Of a stretch of DNA of 5,893 bases, positions 1 to 4,591 are shown in pieces. Numbering within the stretch: position 1 is the first letter of the stretch; the number at the start of each line of letters is the position of its first letter. Under the pieces are notes generated by a model. The model did not search any database. It was given only the letters and a program-made list of their open reading frames with translations, and was not told the DNA's origin. The DNA comes from an uncultured Verrucomicrobiota bacterium (GTDB taxonomy: Bacteria; Verrucomicrobiota; Kiritimatiellia; RFP12; UBA1067), in assembly GCA_946543025.1 (NCBI GenBank), contig CAMNLN010000228.1:1-5893 (forward strand). The letters are read 5' to 3'. The position numbers were made by a program, and so were the translations under genes.

Positions 1-3
1 ATA

Positions 4-12
4 TGGTATACT
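4..12 (+). promoter_or_regulatory. Probable extended -10 promoter element for the methyltransferase
   Basis: The sequence TGGTATACT matches an extended -10 element: a TG one base upstream of TATACT, which is one mismatch from TATAAT. The hexamer ends 9 bases before the ATG at 22, so transcription would start about 3 bases before the start codon or on it. No Shine-Dalgarno sequence lies between the hexamer and the ATG, so the mRNA would be leaderless or nearly so. Any -35 box would lie outside the window. The call rests on motif match and position alone. Confidence 0.4.
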
Positions 13-21
13 GAATCCGGC

Positions 22-861
22 ATGACTGACGATTACGAGCTGATCGATTCGGGCGACGGACGCAAGTTCGAGCGTTTCGGCGCCTATACCCTGGTACGGC
101 CCTGCTCGCAGGCGATGTGGCGGCCGCGTGACGCGACGGCATGGCGGACGGCCACCGCCTCGTTCGACCGCGAGGACGGCAATCGCTGGCACGGGCGCAA
201 CGCGCTGCCGAAGGAGTGGACGATCGAGACCGTCGGCATCCGCTTCAAGCTGGGCGGGACGGACTTCGGCCATCTGGGCATTTTCCCCGAGCAACGAGAG
301 CAGTGGAAATGGATCCGCGAGACGGTGAAGGAAGGCGTGGAAAAGCTGAATGGAAAAGGTGGGAACGTCAGTGTCTTGAATCTGTTCGCCTATTCTGGCG
401 GCAGCACGATCGCCGCGGCGCAAGGCGGAGCGGAGGTATGCCATCTGGACGCGGCGAAGGGAATGGTGCAATGGGCCCGCGAGAACGCCGCGTTGAACGG
501 CTTGCAGGATCGTCCCGTCCGCTGGATTGCGGACGACGCGCACAAGTTCCTGCGGCGCGAGGTCCGGCGCGGGCGGCGTTACGACGCCGTGATCCTTGAC
601 CCGCCTACGTTCGGGCGCGGGGCGAACGGCGAACTCTACAAGATCGAGCGAGACTTGCAGGAGACGTTGGGTCTTGTGCGGGACGTGCTGTCCGAGACGC
701 CGATCTTCGTGCTGTTCTCGTCGCACACGCCCGGACTGTCTTGCCGCGTGGCGGAAAACATTATTCGTCAGGCGTTTCCCGCCTGCCGTTCGGTTGAGGC
801 CGGCGAGATGCTCCTCGGGACGGAATGTCCGTCGGGGGTTTATTGCCGAGGCGTTTTTTGA
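22..861 (+). CDS. Class I SAM-dependent methyltransferase, RlmI/RlmK-like (probable rRNA methyltransferase)
   Basis: This 279-residue protein probably transfers a methyl group from S-adenosylmethionine to RNA, most likely 23S rRNA, in the cytoplasm. A small N-terminal domain (about 1-90) precedes a Rossmann methyltransferase fold. Visible motifs are motif I VLNLFAYSGGSTIAAA (118-133, SAM binding), the acidic residue D143 in HLDAAKG (ribose contact), DDAHKFL (171-177) and motif IV DPPTFGRG (193-200). These resemble the catalytic halves of RlmI and RlmK. At 279 residues it is shorter than RlmI (about 396), and I see no N-terminal PUA domain. The cysteine of motif VI that RlmI-type C5-cytosine methyltransferases use (FSCSG) is absent; the region reads FSSHTPG (232-238), so the target may not be cytosine C5. 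The start at 22 is chosen because YELIDSGDGRKFERFG directly after it looks like a complete family N-terminus. No Shine-Dalgarno sequence is visible. It appears to be its own transcription unit. The fold is certain; the exact target is unknown. Confidence 0.88.
   Translation: MTDDYELIDSGDGRKFERFGAYTLVRPCSQAMWRPRDATAWRTATASFDREDGNRWHGRNALPKEWTIETVGIRFKLGGTDFGHLGIFPEQREQWKWIRETVKEGVEKLNGKGGNVSVLNLFAYSGGSTIAAAQGGAEVCHLDAAKGMVQWARENAALNGLQDRPVRWIADDAHKFLRREVRRGRRYDAVILDPPTFGRGANGELYKIERDLQETLGLVRDVLSETPIFVLFSSHTPGLSCRVAENIIRQAFPACRSVEAGEMLLGTECPSGVYCRGVF
813..859 (+). terminator. Probable Rho-independent terminator overlapping the methyltransferase 3' end
   Basis: Two perfect 6-base inverted repeats are nested. 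CCTCGG (813-818) pairs with CCGAGG (846-851), and directly inside it GACGGA (819-824) pairs with TCCGTC (828-833) around a 3-base loop. A 12-base stretch (834-845) bulges on the 3' side. After two bases (CG) comes a run of six T's (854-859), which merges into the TGA stop codon at 859-861. GC-rich pairing followed by a T tract is the usual intrinsic terminator form. The large bulge and the 2-base gap weaken the call. The repeats also encode the last residues of the protein. Confidence 0.45.
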
Positions 862-867
862 TAAAAT
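862..867 (+). promoter_or_regulatory. Possible -10 box for the exosortase operon
   Basis: TAAAAT, one mismatch from TATAAT, lies in a strip (854-877) with only 4 G/C among 24 bases, in an otherwise GC-rich window. It ends 10 bases before the ATG at 878, so the transcript would begin about 3-4 bases before the start codon. No Shine-Dalgarno sequence precedes that ATG. The spacing mirrors the TATACT-to-ATG spacing of the first gene. No convincing -35 box is seen; TTATTG at 840-845 is a poor match. The AT strip may also simply be the tail of the terminator. Confidence 0.35.
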
Positions 868-877
868 AAAAATTCCC

Positions 878-2680
878 ATGAGGCATATTCTCCAGTCAAA
901 GCGCGCGGTTCTGTTCCTGACGACGGTCGGTTTCATGCTGTATGGCTTTTGCGGCATGTTCGGACGGTTGCGGTATATCTTCATGGATCCGATCGAAGAC
1001 ATGTCGTTCGGTTGGCTGGTGCCGGTGTTCTCGCTCTATGTTCTGTGGACGTCCAGACGCGAGCTGATGGAATCGGTTGGGCGGCCTTCCGTCCTGGGAC
1101 TTCTCGCGTGTCTTCCCTGCATGGCCGTGGCGCTGCTGGGCACGCGCGGTCTGCAGGTGCGGCTGGAGCAGTTAGGGTTTGTGGGGCTGTGCATCGCCCT
1201 GCCGTGGGCGTTCTTCGGCTGGCGTACGGCGAAGTTGTGCGTGTTTCCGGCGATTTTCCTTCTCTTTACCGTTCCGTTGTCAACCTTCCTTGATTCGGTG
1301 ACGATCCACTTGCGTCTGCTGGCGAGCGGCACGGCGCTTGCCGTGCTTAAGGGATTCGGCGTGTCGGCCGTGCAGAAGGGCACGGCCATCATCGCGCAGG
1401 GCGCGCACGCCTTTAACATCGACGTAGCTGAACCCTGTTCTGGATTGCGCTCGCTCTTCGCGCTGATGGCGCTCACGGCGGCCTACTCTTGGTATACGCA
1501 ACCGACATGGCTGCGCAGGATACTCCTTTTTGCCTGCTCGATCCCGCTGGCGGTGCTGGGGAATGTCGTACGCATCCTGACAATCTGCCTGTGCGCGACC
1601 TGGACCTCGGCCGATTTCGCGATGGGGTTCTACCATGACTATTCGGGCTATGTCATCTTCATCGTGGCAATTGCGCTCATGGTGGCCTGCGGGGAGGTCA
1701 TCGCCCGTTTCGCCGACAGCTGGACGGGGACGCACGGGACCAAGGACAAGAAGCGCATGAAAGACGAAGATGACGGGCGCGCCTTCAAGAATCTTGCGTG
1801 CGTGCGAGATATCAAGGACGACACGGCCGATAAGGGACCTCCTGTCGTTCGGAATGCCCAAACCTCTCAGAGTTCTCGTTTTTCCCGAAACTCGAGGTTC
1901 TCCATGGAAGACGTTCACGCAACGGACGACCGCAAGGACTGCACCGAGACGAAGTCCGCAAGGACCTGGCTCGCCGTCGCCGCCGTCATCGTCCTGGCAC
2001 CGTTGTTCGTGTTTCAGGCGACGACGCCGGTGTCGATGATCATGGAGCCGCCGGAAGTCTCTCTTCCTGAAAAGCTTCCCGGTTACATGGCCGAAGATGT
2101 CTTCTACTGCGGCAACGAGCAGTGCGCGCACATGTGGCTTTCGTCCGCGCTGTCGGACGGGCAGACGACATGTGCGGTCTGTGGCGGTAAGCTGCTGACA
2201 ACCTCGATTGGGGAGTCTACAATCCTTCCAAAGGACACGCGGATTCTCAAGCGCGTCTACCGGCGTTCTGCGGATGGCGTGCAGTTTCTCGTCTCAGTTG
2301 TCATCGGCGGAACGTCGAAAAGCTCGATCCATCGTCCGGAACTCTGCATGCCGGCGCAGGGTTACGTCATGAGCGATCCGCGCACGTTCACGGTCGCCGA
2401 CCGCCCGTTCCACGCCATTCACCTGACTGGCGTCGGCGCGCCGCCGAGCGTACTCGCGTACACCTTCTTCAACCAGGCGGGCGTCCGGACGGCTTCCCAC
2501 ACGCGACGCATCCTCGTCGACACGTGGGATCGCTCTGTTCATAATCGGATCGATCGGTGGGTGATGGTGACGGTGAATGCCTCCGTTCCTCTTGACGCCC
2601 TTGGTTTCGACCTTCGGCATGATTCAGACCGGCTGATTCTGGAGGGCTTCTTGGCAAACCTTTCGGAGGCGTTGCCATGA
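878..2680 (+). CDS. Exosortase fused to a C-terminal EpsI (DUF3485-like) domain
   Basis: This 600-residue inner-membrane protein is predicted to cleave exported proteins that carry a PEP-CTERM-like C-terminal sorting signal. Residues 1-280 form the exosortase domain, with about eight hydrophobic segments. The putative catalytic triad is in place: C187 in EPCSGLRSL, R232 in NVVRI and H253 in HDYSGY. Residues 281-361 are a charged, serine- and arginine-rich linker, probably cytoplasmic. A further membrane segment (about 363-380) leads into a periplasmic EpsI-type domain (about 390-600) with the family-like signature H485-R-P-E-L-C490-M-P-A-Q-G-Y. An unusual four-cysteine module lies at 411-435. 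Exosortase-EpsI fusions are known (for example XrtD-type), but I cannot assign the Xrt subtype. The ATG at 878 is chosen because the open frame upstream of it overlaps the methyltransferase in another frame and encodes arginine-rich shadow sequence. No Shine-Dalgarno sequence is visible. The gene overlaps the next by ATGA, indicating coupled expression with a polysaccharide-initiating transferase, the usual exosortase setting. No sorted substrate is seen in the window. Confidence 0.9.
   Translation: MRHILQSKRAVLFLTTVGFMLYGFCGMFGRLRYIFMDPIEDMSFGWLVPVFSLYVLWTSRRELMESVGRPSVLGLLACLPCMAVALLGTRGLQVRLEQLGFVGLCIALPWAFFGWRTAKLCVFPAIFLLFTVPLSTFLDSVTIHLRLLASGTALAVLKGFGVSAVQKGTAIIAQGAHAFNIDVAEPCSGLRSLFALMALTAAYSWYTQPTWLRRILLFACSIPLAVLGNVVRILTICLCATWTSADFAMGFYHDYSGYVIFIVAIALMVACGEVIARFADSWTGTHGTKDKKRMKDEDDGRAFKNLACVRDIKDDTADKGPPVVRNAQTSQSSRFSRNSRFSMEDVHATDDRKDCTETKSARTWLAVAAVIVLAPLFVFQATTPVSMIMEPPEVSLPEKLPGYMAEDVFYCGNEQCAHMWLSSALSDGQTTCAVCGGKLLTTSIGESTILPKDTRILKRVYRRSADGVQFLVSVVIGGTSKSSIHRPELCMPAQGYVMSDPRTFTVADRPFHAIHLTGVGAPPSVLAYTFFNQAGVRTASHTRRILVDTWDRSVHNRIDRWVMVTVNASVPLDALGFDLRHDSDRLILEGFLANLSEALP
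1718..1957 (+). other. Low-complexity linker-coding segment between the exosortase and EpsI domains
   Basis: This part encodes residues 281-360 of the fusion protein. It is rich in K, D, R and S, has no hydrophobic segment, and contains a short peptide repetition, SRFSRNSRFS (333-342). The DNA holds GTTCTC twice, at 1872-1877 and 1897-1902. The 60 bases from 1861 to 1920 are 50% G+C by hand count, below the flanking genes. It probably joins two ancestral genes (exosortase and epsI), or is an in-frame insertion of a dispersed repeat. I cannot tell which from this window. Confidence 0.5.
2108..2182 (+). other. Segment encoding a four-cysteine (zinc-ribbon or rubredoxin-like) module
   Basis: The segment encodes C411-x4-C416, 15 residues, then C432-x2-C435 followed by GG. 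The second pair, CAVCGG, is a typical zinc-ribbon or rubredoxin knuckle; the first pair is atypical, with H418 nearby. It lies just after the membrane segment at 363-380, at the start of the predicted periplasmic EpsI domain. The cysteines could bind a metal or form disulfides. The pattern is seen directly; any role is inferred. Confidence 0.5.
2664..2669 (+). promoter_or_regulatory. Shine-Dalgarno sequence of the WecA-like transferase
   Basis: CGGAGG, with the core GGAGG at 2665-2669, lies 7 bases before the ATG at 2677. It sits inside the last codons of the exosortase gene, whose TGA overlaps the ATG as ATGA. This fixes the start of the transferase and indicates translational coupling. It is the strongest ribosome binding site in the window. 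Confidence 0.8.
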
Positions 2681-4587
2681 GCGGTTTCTGGACGAACCTG
2701 TTCGCCTTCCTTGCGAAGACGGCTCCGTACTGGGGTCTGTTCGTCTGCGCGTTGTGGCTGTCCCTGATGCTGACGCCGATCTGTCGCGCGTTGGCCGTCC
2801 GACTGGGCATGGTGGACCGTCCGTCGGCCCGGCGCATCAACAAGACGCCGATTCCGCGCGGCGGCGGACTGGCGATCTTTTTTGCGCTGGCGGCGACGTT
2901 CTACGTCGGCGGCGACATGCTCGATCTTTTTCTCGTGCCGTCCGTCAGCACGCTCCACCGCCTGATGGCGCTTTCGGCCGCGCTGTGCCTTCTGGGGCTG
3001 GCGGACGACAAGTTCTCCCTGCCGCCGTTCGTCAAGCTCGGCGGGCAGGTGGCCGTCGCGCTGGGCGCCTGGTTCTGGGCCCACGTGTCGTTTGCGGCCC
3101 ACTATCCGATGCTGCCGATGTGGCTCGATTGCCCGTTTACCGTCTTTTGGATCGTGGGGGCGATCAACGCATTCAACCTCATCGATGGGCTGGACGGCCT
3201 TGCGACGGGCCTTGCGAGCATTGCCGCCGTCGGCATGGCCGGTGCGCTGTTTTTCAGCGGACAGCCGGAGAACACGCTCGTCTACTTCGCGTTTCTCGGC
3301 GCGTGCCTTGGTTTCCTGCGCTACAATTTCAATCCCGCCTCGGTCTTTCTCGGCGACACCGGCTCGATGTTCCTCGGTTTCTCGCTGGCGACGATGCCGT
3401 TGGCGGCGGGCGGGTCGAACTCGCTCTTCGTCAGCCTGGGTGTGCCGATCCTTGCGATGGGCGTTCCGATCTTCGATACGGCTCTGGCGATCCTCCGGCG
3501 CGTCGTGCGCGCGCTCTTGAGGCAGATGTCGGGCGCGGAGGCCGGCAACACGCACGTGATGGCGGCCGACACGGATCACCTCCACCACCGCATTCTCCGC
3601 CAGTTCGTCTCCCAGCGTCGTGCGGCGCTCGTTCTCTATGGACTCGCCTTCCTCTTCGTCGCGATCGGGCTGGGCGGGCTGGCGCTGAAGGGGCGGGCGG
3701 TCGCGCTCTACATCGTCGGTTTCATCGTCGCCGCCACGGTGCTCTTTCGCGACATGCGCCGCATCGAGTTGTGGGACACCGGACGGCTGCTGAACGCCGT
3801 CGCGCGTGAGAAGCATTCGGGCGTGTTGCGTCGCCGCCAGATGCTGCGCGTGCCGGCCCGGCTGGTGCTGGACATCCTCGTGCTGGTCGGCGTATGGATT
3901 TTGTCTGCGTTGACGATGTCCATCCCGTTGACAGAGGCGGCGCTTCGCCGCGGGCTTGCGATCCATACGATTCCCGTATTCCTCTGCCTCGTGTTTTTCC
4001 GCGCATATCAGACGGTCTGGAGCCGCGCGCAGCTTTCGAACTACGTGCGTCTGGTGATGGCGGTCGTCATCGGAACCGGTCTGGCGGTGGCGACCATCGA
4101 GTTCGCGCAACTGCCCCATTCGAACCTCTTCATGTTTTCGTGCCTCTACGTGGCCCTGGCGATCCTCGCCCTCGTCGCGACGCGCGTCCTGCGCGCCGTC
4201 GTGCGCGACTTCTTCTATGCGTTGGACAGCGGGCATCTTTCCGATGCTTCAGGATCCGTCCGAACGGTCGTCTACGGCGCCGGCCTCCGTTACCGGGCCT
4301 TTCGTCGAGAGCTCGTCCGTTCTGTCGGCAACGACGCTAACCGGCGCGTGATCGTGGGGCTTCTCGACGACGACATGCTCCTGCGCAACCAGTACATCGG
4401 CGGCATCAGGATATTCGGCACGCTCGAGCAGGCTCCTGCGATTCTTCCTCGGCTCAAGGCCGACCTTGTGGTGATCGCCTGCAAGATGACGCCCGCGCGC
4501 CGCGCCGCCGCGCATCGCATTCTTTCCGCCTGCAACATTCCTGTCGTGGAGTGGACGTTCGCGGAGAAACCGTTTGAAGGAAAATAA
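2677..4587 (+). CDS. WecA/MraY-family undecaprenyl-phosphate sugar-1-phosphate transferase with a C-terminal Rossmann module
   Basis: This 636-residue integral membrane protein probably transfers a sugar-1-phosphate (such as GlcNAc-1-P) from a UDP-sugar to undecaprenyl phosphate, the first step of lipid-linked glycan synthesis. Residues 1 to about 390 carry the family motifs: DRPSARRINKTPIPRGGG (47-64), the metal- and substrate-binding pair D110-D111, NAFNLIDGLDGLATG (164-178), NFNPASVFLGDTGS with D227 (217-230) and the cytoplasmic DTDHLHHRIL (298-307). The HLHHR form is WecA-like rather than MraY-like. WecA-type enzymes usually have about 350-400 residues. The extra 240 here hold about four hydrophobic segments (roughly 397-505) and a soluble Rossmann-like domain (528-610) starting at VVYGAGLRYR. 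That module resembles the N-terminal half of CapD/PglF or WbaP-type proteins and lacks their catalytic halves, so it may regulate or bind a nucleotide. The start is set by GGAGG 7 bases upstream and the ATGA overlap with the exosortase. The exact sugar cannot be read from sequence. Confidence 0.9.
   Translation: MSGFWTNLFAFLAKTAPYWGLFVCALWLSLMLTPICRALAVRLGMVDRPSARRINKTPIPRGGGLAIFFALAATFYVGGDMLDLFLVPSVSTLHRLMALSAALCLLGLADDKFSLPPFVKLGGQVAVALGAWFWAHVSFAAHYPMLPMWLDCPFTVFWIVGAINAFNLIDGLDGLATGLASIAAVGMAGALFFSGQPENTLVYFAFLGACLGFLRYNFNPASVFLGDTGSMFLGFSLATMPLAAGGSNSLFVSLGVPILAMGVPIFDTALAILRRVVRALLRQMSGAEAGNTHVMAADTDHLHHRILRQFVSQRRAALVLYGLAFLFVAIGLGGLALKGRAVALYIVGFIVAATVLFRDMRRIELWDTGRLLNAVAREKHSGVLRRRQMLRVPARLVLDILVLVGVWILSALTMSIPLTEAALRRGLAIHTIPVFLCLVFFRAYQTVWSRAQLSNYVRLVMAVVIGTGLAVATIEFAQLPHSNLFMFSCLYVALAILALVATRVLRAVVRDFFYALDSGHLSDASGSVRTVVYGAGLRYRAFRRELVRSVGNDANRRVIVGLLDDDMLLRNQYIGGIRIFGTLEQAPAILPRLKADLVVIACKMTPARRAAAHRILSACNIPVVEWTFAEKPFEGK
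4577..4581 (+). promoter_or_regulatory. Shine-Dalgarno sequence of the malic enzyme
   Basis: AAGGA lies 10 bases before the ATG at 4592, within the last codons of the transferase gene (TAA at 4585-4587). It favours the ATG over the in-frame TTG at 4574, which would add six residues, starts upstream of this site and would overlap the preceding gene. Confidence 0.6.
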
Positions 4588-4591
4588 GACA

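Noticed and set aside
858..863. TTGATA as a -35 box
   Set aside because: It matches TTGACA in five of six bases, but the matching -10 position would fall inside the exosortase coding region with no good hexamer there. It is more simply part of the T tract and AT-rich strip.
596..877. Upstream extension of the exosortase reading frame
   Set aside because: The extra 94 residues are arginine- and cysteine-rich and overlap the methyltransferase in another frame. The protein beginning at the ATG at 878 starts sensibly just before the first membrane segment.
1280..2131. Minus-strand open frame of 283 codons opposite the exosortase
   Set aside because: Arginine- and histidine-rich composition with no recognisable motif, opposite a gene whose catalytic residues are all in place.
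2539..4236. Long open frame on the minus strand (565 codons)
   Set aside because: It lies antisense to the WecA-like gene. Its translation is dominated by R, H, Q, D and E with no domain motif, as expected from the complement of a GC-rich gene. The + strand frame has clear family motifs.
4574..4591. TTG start giving a six-residue longer malic enzyme
   Set aside because: It overlaps the end of the transferase gene and begins upstream of the AAGGA site, which is well placed for the ATG at 4592; the ATG start also matches a normal family N-terminus.
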